Positions 1-9,237 are shown, numbered from the stretch's first letter. The stretch: 64,000 nucleotides of DNA from Pedobacter sp. FW305-3-2-15-E-R2A2 (GCF_038446955.1 NZ_CP151803.1:6386001-6450000), one strand, 5' to 3'. Numbers and translations: made by a program. Notes: generated from the sequence alone by a model not told the origin.

Positions 1-272
1 CCTGCAGGTTGAATATGCCCGACAGATAAAGAATTATCCTGACCAATAATGATCAGTGGTTTTTCGAGGTTATAACTGACCCGCTTTACCAGAGGAAAAA
101 ACAGCAGTCCGCAGATCAGGGCAACCAGGGCTGCCCTTAATGCGGCAAGTCCAATCCGGAGTTTTCTTTCCAGATGTGCCGTTTTCCCGTAGGATACATA
201 TGCGAACAGGAGTCCCAGCAGAAGACATCCCATTAAAGCCATTATTGTATATAAATTGAAAGAATCGCCCAT
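1..272 (-). CDS. Membrane protein, N-terminal part (VWA-type/BatA-like family), cut by window edge
   Basis: Reading the minus strand from the ATG at 272 gives an open frame of 90 codons that runs off the left edge. Two hydrophobic segments are visible (about residues 9-27 and 41-62). They are followed by a stretch containing PLIIIGQDNS, which resembles the start of the extracytoplasmic part of large Bacteroidota membrane proteins with a von Willebrand A-like fold. The rest of the gene is outside the window, so the assignment rests on the N-terminus only. Confidence 0.5.
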   Translation of the reverse strand, partial: MGDSFNLYTIMALMGCLLLGLLFAYVSYGKTAHLERKLRIGLAALRAALVALICGLLFFPLVKRVSYNLEKPLIIIGQDNSLSVGHIQPA

Positions 273-351
273 ATGTATTTGGGTAAAGATGCTAAATTTT
301 AAAAAAATAAGATTAATTTGTTTTCATAAAAACCAGACCAATTAAGAAACA

Positions 352-1110
352 ATGATACGCTCCGCATCAAACCATACGAAAACCTTATTTCAGGTGATAC
401 TTTTTTTCACGATGACCAGCTCAGTAAACGCACAATTGACATTTAAACAACAACAACTTACTTTTCCAAGGGTGAGGGCTGCTTATGACGATAGCTGGAG
501 CAGCTTACAGAATCAATTGAAAACAGCAAAGTTCGATGGTCCTTTTCAACTGTACCTCGCCGCCTATAAAACTGAAGGGGTGCTGGAAGTCTGGGCGAAA
601 AAACTAAAGGATAAAGAATATCGCTTATTTAAGACCTATAAGTTTTGTCAGCATTCCGGTACACTCGGACCAAAAGTACAGGAAGGAGATTATCAAACAC
701 CCGAAGGGATTTACCATATCAACGTATTCAATCCGATGAGCAATTTCCACTTGTCGCTCGGTGTAAATTATCCCAATGGAGTGGATAAAAAAAGAAGTGG
801 TACCAAACGTACCGGTGGAGATATCTACATTCATGGAAACTGTGTTACCGTGGGTTGCATTCCACTTACAGATGAGAAGATCAAGGAAGTTTATGTGCTG
901 GCAGTAGAAGCCCAAAATAGCGGGCAGTCCAGAATACCGGTTCACATCTTTCCGTTTAAGATGAATAAAGCGAACCTGGATAAATTTGCAGTCCAATTCC
1001 CTCAGCAAAAAACATTCTGGACCGGACTTCAACCCGCGTACCAGCTTTTTGAGCAGCATAAAACGATTCCGCTGTCCTCAGAAAAAGGGGGGAAATATAC
1101 TTTCAAATAG
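352..1110 (+). CDS. YafK-type murein L,D-transpeptidase
   Basis: A 252-residue exported protein with an N-terminal hydrophobic signal ending near residue 28 (SVNAQ). The catalytic signature of the L,D-transpeptidase (YkuD/ErfK) fold is present: His161 and Cys169 within HGNCVTVGCIPL. Members act on peptidoglycan stem peptides, forming 3-3 crosslinks or attaching or releasing proteins; the YafK subgroup fits the length and motif spacing. It stands alone, convergent with fabG across a shared terminator. The exact substrate cannot be told from sequence. Confidence 0.85.
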   Translation: MIRSASNHTKTLFQVILFFTMTSSVNAQLTFKQQQLTFPRVRAAYDDSWSSLQNQLKTAKFDGPFQLYLAAYKTEGVLEVWAKKLKDKEYRLFKTYKFCQHSGTLGPKVQEGDYQTPEGIYHINVFNPMSNFHLSLGVNYPNGVDKKRSGTKRTGGDIYIHGNCVTVGCIPLTDEKIKEVYVLAVEAQNSGQSRIPVHIFPFKMNKANLDKFAVQFPQQKTFWTGLQPAYQLFEQHKTIPLSSEKGGKYTFK

Positions 1111-1127
1111 TCTATAAAACAGGTATA

Positions 1128-1160
1128 AAAAAAACGCAGAATCTCTTCTGCGTTTTTTTT
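1128..1160. terminator. Bidirectional rho-independent terminator
   Basis: A 10-bp perfect stem (AAAACGCAGA / TCTGCGTTTT) with a 6-base loop is flanked by A and T runs on both sides. It sits between the convergent L,D-transpeptidase gene and fabG and can serve both. Confidence 0.85.
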
Positions 1161-1195
1161 ATTTAAGAACCCTTTATCAGGGTTAAGCAATTTAT

Positions 1196-1939
1196 TTACA
1201 ACATTCCTCCGCAAACAGACAATACCTGCCCGGTTACATAAGCACTCATGTCTGAAGCTAAAAACACGCAAACATTTGCCACATCTTCAGGCTCTCCTGC
1301 TCTTTTCAATGGAATACCCTCTTCCCAGCCTTTAACTACTTTAGGATCCAGTACATCAGTCATTTCAGTACGGATAAATCCTGGAGCAACTACATTGGTA
1401 CGAATATTACGGGAACCCAATTCTTTAGCTAAAGATTTAGAGAAACCGATAATTCCTGCTTTTGAAGCCGCATAGTTTGCCTGACCAGCATTACCCTGAA
1501 CACCAACTACAGAGCTCATATTAATGATCGATCCTTTACGGGCCTTCATCATTACTTTAGAAGCTGCTTTAGAAACGTTAAATACAGATTTAAGGTTTAC
1601 ATTGATCACCTCATCCCAGTTCTCTTCGCTCATGCGCATCAATAAACCGTCTTTAGTGATTCCTGCGTTGTTCACCACAATGTCTAAAGCGCCAAAGTCA
1701 GCAACGATATCATTGATTAGTTTTTCCGCCTCATCAAATTTAGAAGCATCTGAACGGTATCCTTTAACCTGAGTACCGAAGCTTTGCAGCTCCTGCTCTA
1801 AGGCCTGACCTTTTTCTACTGAGGACAGATAAGTAAAAGCAACGTTTGCACCCTGCTCCGCAAATTTCTCGGCAATCTTGCGGCCTATTCCTTTAGAAGC
1901 ACCGGTGATTAATGCTGTTTTTCCTTCTAGTAATTTCAT
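1196..1939 (-). CDS. fabG: 3-oxoacyl-[acyl-carrier-protein] reductase
   Basis: A 247-residue short-chain dehydrogenase that reduces 3-ketoacyl-ACP with NADPH in fatty acid elongation. The nucleotide-binding motif TGASKGIG is at residues 12-19, NNAG at 90-93, and the catalytic Ser142/143, Tyr156 and Lys160 lie in the expected order. The C-terminal VTGQVLSVCGGML is typical of FabG. It is transcribed alone on the minus strand, with the aguBA pair upstream. Many short-chain reductases look alike, but length and motifs favour FabG. Confidence 0.92.
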   Translation of the reverse strand: MKLLEGKTALITGASKGIGRKIAEKFAEQGANVAFTYLSSVEKGQALEQELQSFGTQVKGYRSDASKFDEAEKLINDIVADFGALDIVVNNAGITKDGLLMRMSEENWDEVINVNLKSVFNVSKAASKVMMKARKGSIINMSSVVGVQGNAGQANYAASKAGIIGFSKSLAKELGSRNIRTNVVAPGFIRTEMTDVLDPKVVKGWEEGIPLKRAGEPEDVANVCVFLASDMSAYVTGQVLSVCGGML

Positions 1940-1994
1940 CGTAAATATGTTTGGTTATGAAAATATTTTGTTTCTGTTTTGTTGTTTGTAATAC

Positions 1995-3047
1995 TTAAAT
2001 AGCAGGCTCCTGCTGACTCAGACAGTGAAAACTACCCAGTCCCCAGATAATATCCGTAGAATCGATGCCCACTACTTTTCTATCCGGGAAAACATCCTGA
2101 ATAATCTTCAACGCTTTCTCATCATTCACATCTCTGAATGTAGGCACAATCACCGAAGTATTGGCAATATAGAAGTTAGCATAAGAAGCAGGTAAACGGG
2201 TATCCTCATGAATCACTGGTGAAGGCATAGGAAGTTTGACAATGTTCAATGGTTTACCATTTAACAAACGCATCTCTTTCAATGCCGCTAAGTTCTCCTG
2301 TAAGAGAATATAATTCTCATCCAGAGGATTACTCTCCACTACAGTTAAAACGGTGTCTTCGTTTACAAAACGGGTAATATCATCAATATGTCCGTCTGTA
2401 TCATCTCCAACAATTCCGTCTCCCAGCCAAAGTACCTGCTCTGCACCATAAAACTCGAGTAAGTATTGTTCAATCACTTCTTTTGTCAGGTGTGGATTTC
2501 TATTCTTGTTCAATAAACAAGCCGTAGTGGTCAGGATGGTTCCAGCACCATTGAATTCAACAGATCCACCTTCCATTACGATTTCAGGAAGATAAAGCGG
2601 GTAACCAAAATGATTGGCGATTTTAGTAGGAATCACATCATCCAGATCGAATGGCGGATATTTACCACCCCATGCATTGTAACCCCAGTCTACCACAGCT
2701 TTCTGATCCTTGGCTTCATTTAATAAAAATGCAGGTCCATGATCCCTGCACCAGGCATCATTGGTTGGATTCAGGTAAAACTCGATCTGACTAAGGTCTG
2801 CGCCTACCTTTTCCAATTCGGAAATGGCAAAAGCTTTGGTCTCTTCATCATTAACGTTGATTCTTACTTTCTCTCCTTCTGCTACAATTTTGATAAACTG
2901 GCAATAAGGAGTATATATCGTTTCCAGTTTTCCCGGCCAGGATTCTTCCTTATGCGGCCAGCTTAACCAAGTGGCTTCGTGCTTTACCCATTCCGCAGGA
3001 AAACGGTATCCTGCCTTTTTAGGGCTATCATTAAATAGATTCGTCAT
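1995..3047 (-). CDS. aguA: Agmatine deiminase
   Basis: A 350-residue enzyme of the Porphyromonas-type peptidylarginine deiminase superfamily that converts agmatine to N-carbamoylputrescine. WCRDHGP, MEGGS and DTDGHIDD are conserved substrate and catalytic motifs. The nucleophilic Cys342 lies in GLGSFHCLSQQEP near the C-terminus, as in known agmatine deiminases. The start overlaps the end of aguB by 17 bp, so the two are translated from one mRNA in the order aguB-aguA. Together they give the arginine-decarboxylase route to putrescine. Confidence 0.93.
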   Translation of the reverse strand: MTNLFNDSPKKAGYRFPAEWVKHEATWLSWPHKEESWPGKLETIYTPYCQFIKIVAEGEKVRINVNDEETKAFAISELEKVGADLSQIEFYLNPTNDAWCRDHGPAFLLNEAKDQKAVVDWGYNAWGGKYPPFDLDDVIPTKIANHFGYPLYLPEIVMEGGSVEFNGAGTILTTTACLLNKNRNPHLTKEVIEQYLLEFYGAEQVLWLGDGIVGDDTDGHIDDITRFVNEDTVLTVVESNPLDENYILLQENLAALKEMRLLNGKPLNIVKLPMPSPVIHEDTRLPASYANFYIANTSVIVPTFRDVNDEKALKIIQDVFPDRKVVGIDSTDIIWGLGSFHCLSQQEPAI

Positions 3048-3906
3048 CTATATATCTTTTGGTGATTTGTGAATAACTATCGATGCGTCTGTCACGTAAA
3101 AACGGCCAGTGCGTCCTGTAGCTGTCAGATTTTGACAGGTCCAGCTCAACTACTTTTAATTCTTCTTTACTATGGTCTGCCTGATACAATATCGTTCCGA
3201 ATGGATTAGATACGAATGATCCTCCCCAGAAAGCAACTCCTGCTTCTTCACCTACCCTATTGATGCTCACTACCGGAACACCATTTGCGATAGAATGAGA
3301 ACGCTGGATGGTTTGCCATGCATTATATTGTTCCACATTGGTCGCTTCATCCTGAGTGGTTGCCCAGCCAATAGCAGTTGGATAAACCAGGAAGTCGGCA
3401 CCCATTAAAGCAGTTAAACGTGCCGCTTCAGGATACCACTGATCCCAACAGATCAGGACACCTATTTTAGCAAATTTGGTTTTAAATACTTTGTAACCTA
3501 AATCACCGGGCGTGAAATAGAACTTCTCATAAAAACCAGGATCATCAGGGATATGCATCTTGCGGTATTTACCCAGGTAAGCACCATCAGCATCCAATAC
3601 AGCAGTAGTATTATGGTATAAGCCTTCTGCTCTTTTCTCAAATAAAGAAGCAACAATGACCACATTCAACTCAGCCGCTACCTTCGACAACACATCAGTT
3701 GATGGGCCGGGAATAGATTCTGCCAGTTTGAAGTTTTCATAATTCTCTTCATCGCAGAAATACAATGAAGTAAATAGTTCCTGTAGACACACCACCTGTG
3801 CACCCATAGCGGCAATCTCTCTGATCTTAACGATCGCCTTATCTAAATTCTCTTGTTTATTACCAGTGCAACTCATCTGCACCAATCCAACCTGTACTTT
3901 AGCCAT
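3031..3906 (-). CDS. aguB: N-carbamoylputrescine amidase
   Basis: A 291-residue nitrilase-superfamily amidase that hydrolyses N-carbamoylputrescine to putrescine, CO2 and ammonia. The Glu-Lys-Cys triad is visible as Glu43 (LQELF), Lys116 (KYRKMHIPDD) and Cys153 (LICWDQWYPEAARL). It is first in a two-gene operon with aguA, overlapping it by 17 bp. A TAACTTTG box on the minus strand at 3926-3933, about 20 bases before the ATG, is a good Bacteroidota -7 element, although no TTTG is seen at the -33 position. Confidence 0.94.
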   Translation of the reverse strand: MAKVQVGLVQMSCTGNKQENLDKAIVKIREIAAMGAQVVCLQELFTSLYFCDEENYENFKLAESIPGPSTDVLSKVAAELNVVIVASLFEKRAEGLYHNTTAVLDADGAYLGKYRKMHIPDDPGFYEKFYFTPGDLGYKVFKTKFAKIGVLICWDQWYPEAARLTALMGADFLVYPTAIGWATTQDEATNVEQYNAWQTIQRSHSIANGVPVVSINRVGEEAGVAFWGGSFVSNPFGTILYQADHSKEELKVVELDLSKSDSYRTHWPFLRDRRIDSYSQITKRYIDDESI

Positions 3907-3925
3907 TCTATGAAATTTTGTGAGA

Positions 3926-3933
3926 CAAAGTTA
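3926..3933 (-). promoter_or_regulatory. Putative -7 box for aguBA
   Basis: TAACTTTG on the minus strand is a perfect match to the Bacteroidota TAnnTTTG element and lies about 20 bases before the aguB ATG. The -33 element is not recognisable. Confidence 0.45.
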
Positions 3934-3951
3934 GCAGAAAATAATTTCTTT

Positions 3952-4155
3952 TCAGGAGGCCACCATTTCCTTATACTCTCCCTGAAGCTCAAATAAGCAT
4001 TTAGCACACAGACAACCATCATAAAGCTCGCTGATGTATTGCACTTCGTTAAGATTGAGCTGAACCACACTACACTGACATTTGGTGTAGGAGTTGGCCT
4101 TACACTCTATTGGTGTACCGCAACGCTCGCAGGGAATGATTTCGTGTTTGGCCAT
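3952..4155 (-). CDS. Small cysteine-rich CWC-family protein
   Basis: A 67-residue protein with eight cysteines (C9, C12, C18, C26, C28, C48, C50, C53) arranged as C-x2-C, C-x-C and C-x-C-x2-C, probably binding zinc or another metal. The pattern matches the short Cys-rich CWC family found in many Gram-negative genomes, whose role is unknown. A perfect TATCTTTG -7 box lies at 4163-4170, only seven bases before the ATG, so the mRNA may be leaderless. The upstream region is the DnaA-box-like repeat array. Confidence 0.75.
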   Translation of the reverse strand: MAKHEIIPCERCGTPIECKANSYTKCQCSVVQLNLNEVQYISELYDGCLCAKCLFELQGEYKEMVAS

Positions 4156-4162
4156 TATTTTA

Positions 4163-4170
4163 CAAAGATA
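4163..4170 (-). promoter_or_regulatory. Putative -7 box of the CWC gene
   Basis: TATCTTTG on the minus strand matches TAnnTTTG exactly. Its closeness to the ATG (4153-4155) would place transcription start at or next to the start codon. Confidence 0.4.
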
Positions 4171-4237
4171 CGAGATCCTGATTTAAGGTGGAGATGCGTT
4201 AATAAAAATGACAAAGTGCTTATTTTCAATAAAAAAG

Positions 4238-4911
4238 GGTGTGGATAACTCTGTTGGGAACCTGTTTACAACCTGTGAACAAGCTGTTTGTAACCTGTTT
4301 ATAAGCTGTGGGTAACTCCAAACACCTGTGGAAAACCGTTAATACAGGAATATTCCTTCTATTTTTTGGCTTAAATTCATCGGCTAATTTTTCATAAAAT
4401 CAGAAGGCCAATTACAGCTGCTTTAATTCACATTCACTTTATCGGGTATTTTTTCTGTATTTAAGCTTATTCTTCGAGAAGAAATAAGCCTGTGAATAAG
4501 CCTATAGAAAAGTTAGTAAAAAACATAAATAGCTTATATACAGGAAACAACGATGTTGATAACCCTGTGGGTAACCTGTTAACAAGCTGTGGGGAAGCTG
4601 TGAATAGTATGTTTGTAAGCTGTGAGTAACCTATATAGCGCTTGTGGGAAATCTGTGAGCAACTTTTCAGAGCCGTGGAGAACTAATAATTTGGGGTGGA
4701 AAACATGTGAATAAGCAACAAGTATCCAACATAAAGCATGTGGATAACTATGTGGGAAACCATATTTACCCTGTGGGGAACGCGTTAAGAACCTGTTGGG
4801 AAACTATGAAAAATCGTTAATAAGCGTGAATAATCAAGTTTTAAATGTGCAGAAACAACAGACGCTATGTTTACAAGCTGTTCACAAACCTATTCTGGAA
4901 TGTGGATAACT
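4238..4911 (+). repeat. Array of DnaA-box-like repeats, possible oriC or DnaA-binding locus
   Basis: A gene-free stretch of 818 bases (4156-4973) holds about 28 degenerate copies of a unit close to CTGTGGATAAC, all on the same strand. Three contain the full TGTGGATAAC (4240, 4739, 4901), the complement of the DnaA box TTATCCACA. Near copies include TGTGGGTAAC (4307, 4566), TGTTGATAAC (4554) and TGTGGAAAAC (4327). In the densest parts (4250-4336, 4554-4635) units follow each other every 11-12 bases, about one helical turn. An AT-rich gap at about 4355-4480 separates two blocks. It lies downstream of nrdA, so it is not the nrd promoter. Confidence 0.7.
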
Positions 4912-4918
4912 CATGTAC

Positions 4919-4951
4919 AAAAAAAGGGGCAAGATGAAATCTTACCCCTTT
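4919..4951 (-). terminator. Terminator of nrdBA
   Basis: A 13-bp stem with one mismatch (AAAGGGGCAAGAT / ATCTTACCCCTTT) and a 3-base loop, followed on the minus strand by a T-run. It lies 23 bases after the nrdA stop codon and marks the right edge of the repeat array. Confidence 0.8.
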
Positions 4952-4973
4952 ATATATTAATTGTTAGAAGGAA

Positions 4974-7352
4974 TTAACCTGAACAGCTGATACAGCCTTC
5001 TTCCATTGAACAAACCGGTCCATCAGTGATTTCTTCCACTACCTGCTCGATATGTTCCGGAATTACCGGCTCCATGTTTTTACCAGCCTGATTCTCTACA
5101 GTAAATTTAACTGCCTGAGAAGCCGCTTGTGTACGTAAATAATACATACCGGTTTTCAATCCTTTCTTCCATGCATAGAAGTGCATTGAAGTCAGTTTCG
5201 AAGTATTCGGTGCATTGATAAACAAGTTTAGGGATTGCGACTGACAGATATAAGCACCTCTGTCGGCAGCCATATCAATAATGCTGCGCATTTTAATTTC
5301 CCAAACTGTTTTGTACAGCTCTTTGATATAATCAGGGATCTCAGCGATGTCCTGGATAGATCCATTCGCTAAAATGATTCTGTCTTTCATTGCAGGAGTC
5401 CAAAGACCCAAAGCAACAAGATCTTTCAACAAGTGTTTGTTTACTACGATAAACTCTCCGCTCAATACCCTTCTCGTATAGATGTTAGAAGTATACGGCT
5501 CAAAGCACTCATTGTTACCTAAAATCTGAGAAGTAGAAGCAGTAGGCATTGGTGCCACTAAAAGAGAGTTATATACCCCATCTTTTACTACTTTCTTGCG
5601 TAGACTTTCCCAATCCCAACGGTTACTGCTTGGTTTTACATCCCAAAGGTCAAACTGGAATTTACCTTTCGATAAAGGAGACCCTTTAAAGGTCTGATAA
5701 GGGCCATTGATTACCGCAAGGTCATGTGAAGCAGTCATTGCTGCAAAATAGATCGTTTCGAAGATTTCTTTATTCAATTCACGTGCACCTTCACTTTCGA
5801 AAGGCAAACGCATTAAGATAAAGGCATCTGCTAAGCCCTGTACACCTAAACCAATTGGTCTGTGACGCATGTTAGAGTTTTTAGCCTCTTCAACAGGGTA
5901 ATAGTTATAATCGATGATTTTATTCAGGTTTAAAGTCGCCTGATAAGTCACATCATATAATCTCTGGTGATCGAACTCACCATTGATCACGTATCTTGGT
6001 AAAGCCAGAGAAGCTAAGTTACATACTGCAACTTCATCTTTAGAGGTATACTCGATGATCTCTGTACAAAGGTTGGAACTTTTGATCGTACCCAGGTTTT
6101 GCTGGTTTGATTTGCTGTTGGCAGCATCTTTATACAACAAGTAAGGCGTACCGGTTTCGATCTGTGAATCCAGGATGGCGAACCATAATTCCTGAGCTTT
6201 GATCGTCTTACGTGCTCTTCCTTCTTTTTCGTAACGTTCGTATAAATCTTCGAATTCTTTACCGAAGCAATCGGCTAGTCCCGGTGCTTCATGCGGACAG
6301 AATAAACTCCAGTCTGCATTTTCTTCTACACGTTTCATGAATAAGTCACAAACCCAAAGTGCATAGAATAAATCACGGGCACGAAGTTCTTCCTTACCAT
6401 GGTTTTTACGCAGGTCAAGAAAACTGAATACATCTGCATGCCAAGGCTCTAAGTAAATTGCAAAGGCACCTTTACGTTTACCTCCACCCTGATCTACATA
6501 ACGCGCAGTATCATTGAACACTTTTAACATTGGAACGATACCGTTACTGGTTCCATTGGTACCACCAATATAAGAACCCGTTGCACGGATATTGTGAATG
6601 CTCAATCCAATACCACCTGCACTTTGTGAAATTTTAGCCGTTTGTTTTAACGTATCATAAATTCCTTCAATACTATCATCCTGCATTGTTAATAAGAAAC
6701 AAGAAGACATTTGAGGTTTTGGTGTAGCAGCATTAAATAAAGTTGGAGTCGCATGTGTAAACCAACGTTCACTCATCAGGTTGTAAGTTTTGATTACGCT
6801 GTCGATATCACCTTTGTGAATACCTACAGAAACCCTCATGAATAAATGCTGAGGACGCTCTACGATCTGACCTTCAATTTTCAACAGGTATGATTTCTCT
6901 AATGTTTTGAAACCGAAGTAGTCAAAACCAAAATCTCTGTCGTAAATGATGGTACTATCAAGAATATCTGCATTCTCTTTAATCACTTCCCATACATCAT
7001 CAGCAATTAATGAAGCATTTTTATCTGTTTTGGAATCTACATACAGGTACAACATTTCCATCGTTTTTGAGAACGACTTCGTGGTGTTTTTATGTAGATT
7101 GGAAACCGCAATACGGGAAGCCAGCAATGCATAGTCAGGATGCTTTGTGGTTAAAGAAGCTGCCGTTTCAGCGGCAAGGTTATCCAGTTCTGAAGTAGTT
7201 ACCCCATCATATAAACCTTCGATTACCTTTTTAGCCACATCGATCGGATCCACCAGTTCGACGTTAAAGCCATAACATAACTTTTCGATACGAGCGGTGA
7301 TCTTATCGAATCTTACCGCTTCTTTACGGCCATCTCTTTTTATTACAAACAT
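4974..7352 (-). CDS. nrdA: Ribonucleoside-diphosphate reductase, alpha subunit (class Ia)
   Basis: A 792-residue catalytic subunit that reduces ribonucleoside diphosphates to deoxy forms. An ATP-cone allosteric domain covers about residues 1-95. Active-site residues follow: Cys218 (MSSCFLL), NLCTEI near 430 and the partner Cys in VCNLASLAL. The C-terminal redox cysteines sit in CSMEEGCISCSG. Overall it resembles the eukaryotic-like class Ia group rather than E. coli NrdA. It is downstream of nrdB in the same direction with a 73-base gap, and a hairpin terminator follows. Confidence 0.95.
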   Translation of the reverse strand: MFVIKRDGRKEAVRFDKITARIEKLCYGFNVELVDPIDVAKKVIEGLYDGVTTSELDNLAAETAASLTTKHPDYALLASRIAVSNLHKNTTKSFSKTMEMLYLYVDSKTDKNASLIADDVWEVIKENADILDSTIIYDRDFGFDYFGFKTLEKSYLLKIEGQIVERPQHLFMRVSVGIHKGDIDSVIKTYNLMSERWFTHATPTLFNAATPKPQMSSCFLLTMQDDSIEGIYDTLKQTAKISQSAGGIGLSIHNIRATGSYIGGTNGTSNGIVPMLKVFNDTARYVDQGGGKRKGAFAIYLEPWHADVFSFLDLRKNHGKEELRARDLFYALWVCDLFMKRVEENADWSLFCPHEAPGLADCFGKEFEDLYERYEKEGRARKTIKAQELWFAILDSQIETGTPYLLYKDAANSKSNQQNLGTIKSSNLCTEIIEYTSKDEVAVCNLASLALPRYVINGEFDHQRLYDVTYQATLNLNKIIDYNYYPVEEAKNSNMRHRPIGLGVQGLADAFILMRLPFESEGARELNKEIFETIYFAAMTASHDLAVINGPYQTFKGSPLSKGKFQFDLWDVKPSSNRWDWESLRKKVVKDGVYNSLLVAPMPTASTSQILGNNECFEPYTSNIYTRRVLSGEFIVVNKHLLKDLVALGLWTPAMKDRIILANGSIQDIAEIPDYIKELYKTVWEIKMRSIIDMAADRGAYICQSQSLNLFINAPNTSKLTSMHFYAWKKGLKTGMYYLRTQAASQAVKFTVENQAGKNMEPVIPEHIEQVVEEITDGPVCSMEEGCISCSG

Positions 7353-7425
7353 ATTTTTCAGGTATTTAAAGGTGCATATTGGCTTGTGATGAGCGAGCCA
7401 GCATCGGCACCAAATTTCTAATTAT

Positions 7426-8406
7426 TTAAAAGTCGTCGTCTAAGGAGAATGCTGCAGCTTTATCTTCTGTTGAAGTCAGCACGCCACTCTTCTGGTAATC
7501 CCCTACTCTTTTCTCAAAGAAGTTGGTTTTTCCCTGAAGGGAGATCATCTCCATAAAATCAAACGGATTTGTCGCATGATATATTTTGGTATAGCCCAAT
7601 TCCTGCAACCATCTGTCGGCCACAAACTCAATGTACTGAGACATCAACTTCGCGTTCATTCCGATCAGCGCAACCGGTAGTGCATCCGTCACGAATTCTT
7701 TTTCGATTTCAACCGCATCGCGGATGATGCCATGAACCTGCTCTTCGCTCAGTTTATTTTTAAGCATGCCGTACAACAGACAGGCAAATTCACAGTGTGA
7801 ACCCTCATCTCTTGAGATGAGCTCATTACTGAAAGTTAATCCCGGCATTAATCCACGTTTCTTCAACCAGAAGATGGAGCAGAAGCTACCACTGAAGAAG
7901 ATTCCTTCTACCGCAGCAAACGCAACCAAACGTTCGGCAAAATTTCCGTTGTCGATCCAGCGCAAAGCCCATTCGGCTTTCCTCTTTACACAAGGAACAG
8001 TTTCTATGGCATGGAATAACCTGTCTTTTTCGTCAGGATCTTTGATATACGTATCGATCAGTAAGGCATAAGTCTCAGAGTGGATATTCTCCATCATGAT
8101 TTGAAACCCATAGAAGCAACGTGCTTCCGGAAGCTGAACTTCACTCATAAAGTTCACTGCAAGGTTTTCATTTACAATTCCGTCGCTGGCAGAGAAGAAG
8201 GCTAAAATATGAGAAATAAAGTGTCTTTCACCATCATTAAGATTGTCCCAATGCTTTTGATCATCCGAAAGGTCGATTTCCTCTGCTGTCCAAAAACTTG
8301 CTTCACTCTTCTTATACATTTCCCAGATTTCAGGATATTTAATCGGCAAAAGAACAAAACGATCTTTGTTTTCTTTTAATAATACTTCTTCTTCTTGCAT
8401 AAGCAT
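7426..8406 (-). CDS. nrdB: Ribonucleoside-diphosphate reductase, beta subunit
   Basis: A 326-residue ferritin-like subunit that carries the diiron centre and tyrosyl radical used by NrdA. Metal ligands lie in EARCFYGFQIMMENIHSE and SRDEGSHCEFA. The tyrosine four residues after the ligand histidine (NIHSETY) occupies the radical position, as in eukaryotic R2. The C-terminal FSLDDDF is the expected tail for binding NrdA. The ATG at 8406 opens the frame; a second in-frame ATG two codons later is an equally good start. First gene of the nrdBA unit. Confidence 0.95.
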   Translation of the reverse strand: MLMQEEEVLLKENKDRFVLLPIKYPEIWEMYKKSEASFWTAEEIDLSDDQKHWDNLNDGERHFISHILAFFSASDGIVNENLAVNFMSEVQLPEARCFYGFQIMMENIHSETYALLIDTYIKDPDEKDRLFHAIETVPCVKRKAEWALRWIDNGNFAERLVAFAAVEGIFFSGSFCSIFWLKKRGLMPGLTFSNELISRDEGSHCEFACLLYGMLKNKLSEEQVHGIIRDAVEIEKEFVTDALPVALIGMNAKLMSQYIEFVADRWLQELGYTKIYHATNPFDFMEMISLQGKTNFFEKRVGDYQKSGVLTSTEDKAAAFSLDDDF

Positions 8407-8785
8407 CTTTTTAATAGGTAAATGTATAGGATAGTTAAAAAGTCTTTAAAAATTCCAGCAGCCGTGCAATCCGTACTTAGTTTTAAAAAGATGAAAAGAA
8501 ATCGAATCTTACAACAGCCTTAAGCAACTAAATATTAAACCTTTAACTAAAAATCTGGATGTGATTTATTAAAGAACTTTGTAATAACAAATATAAAGTC
8601 TGAGACCTTGATTCGTGTACATAAGTTGTTAACAAGCGGTCATATTTATCAACACGTTGAACAGAATTTGACATACCAGTTACCTTGAAAATTGGTATTT
8701 ATTTCTTTTTTTCAAGTCCGGAACTTTGGCCGCAATGTTAATAAATATAGGGAAACTGACTATAGCCGCTTTAAAGTTAAAAAAG
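8407..8785. other. Intergenic region upstream of nrdB
   Basis: This AT-rich stretch holds no gene. A TATATTTG (-7 form) is on the minus strand at 8588-8595 but without a matching -33 element, so the nrdB promoter is uncertain. A short inverted repeat, ATACCA (8673-8678) with TGGTAT (8693-8698), could be an operator. No convincing NrdR box was seen. Confidence 0.35.
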
Positions 8786-9184
8786 CTATTCTCTGTGAAG
8801 CTGGTAGCTGATCTCTACCTTTGAATGTCCCATCCTGTAGAAGCCCAGTTTTTTTGCTGCGCCAGCGGAAAGATCGATGATGTATTTTTTGCTGTGTGGA
8901 CCTCTGTCATTCACCTTCACATCGACAGATTTACCATTAGATAAATTGGTTACTTTTACTACAGTTCCGAAAGGTAATGTCAAATGTGCGGCAGTCATTT
9001 TGCTGGCACGGTATCTCACCCCACTCGTTGTTTTGCGTCCTTCAAATTTCCGGGCATAATAAGTAGCATATCCTGTTTTTGTACGAACAGTGGAGTCTGC
9101 TTCTGTCTCTTGCTTCCTGAAATTTTCCCGGGCAGAGATGCCCGCGAAAGACAACATAAAACATAAAAATAAACAATACTTCAT
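8786..9184 (-). CDS. RlpA-like double-psi beta-barrel protein (septal ring lytic transglycosylase family)
   Basis: The ATG at 9184 gives 132 residues with an N-terminal signal peptide (CLFLCFMLSFAGISA). The frame stays open to 9313, but that start would overlap the end of msrB and bury the signal, so 9184 is preferred. The mature part is a single RlpA/DPBB domain: GYATYYARKFEGRKTTSG, PFGTVVKVTNLSNGKSV, VNDRGP and the catalytic-type Asp in IIDLSAGAAKKLG. RlpA proteins cleave denuded glycan strands. No SPOR domain is present, so septal targeting is not supported. Confidence 0.82.
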   Translation of the reverse strand: MKYCLFLCFMLSFAGISARENFRKQETEADSTVRTKTGYATYYARKFEGRKTTSGVRYRASKMTAAHLTLPFGTVVKVTNLSNGKSVDVKVNDRGPHSKKYIIDLSAGAAKKLGFYRMGHSKVEISYQLHRE

Positions 9185-9237
9185 ATTTACAATTGTTGGT
9201 GAAAGGACAAACATAAGCAAACTCCCCCCGGATAAAC

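Noticed and set aside
625..1059. A 144-residue minus-strand frame
   Set aside because: It is the shadow of the L,D-transpeptidase gene, which has a catalytic motif and signal peptide.
4156..4973. The repeat array as the nrd promoter or an NrdR operator
   Set aside because: nrdBA is transcribed leftward and ends at 4974, so the array is downstream of it and beyond its terminator.
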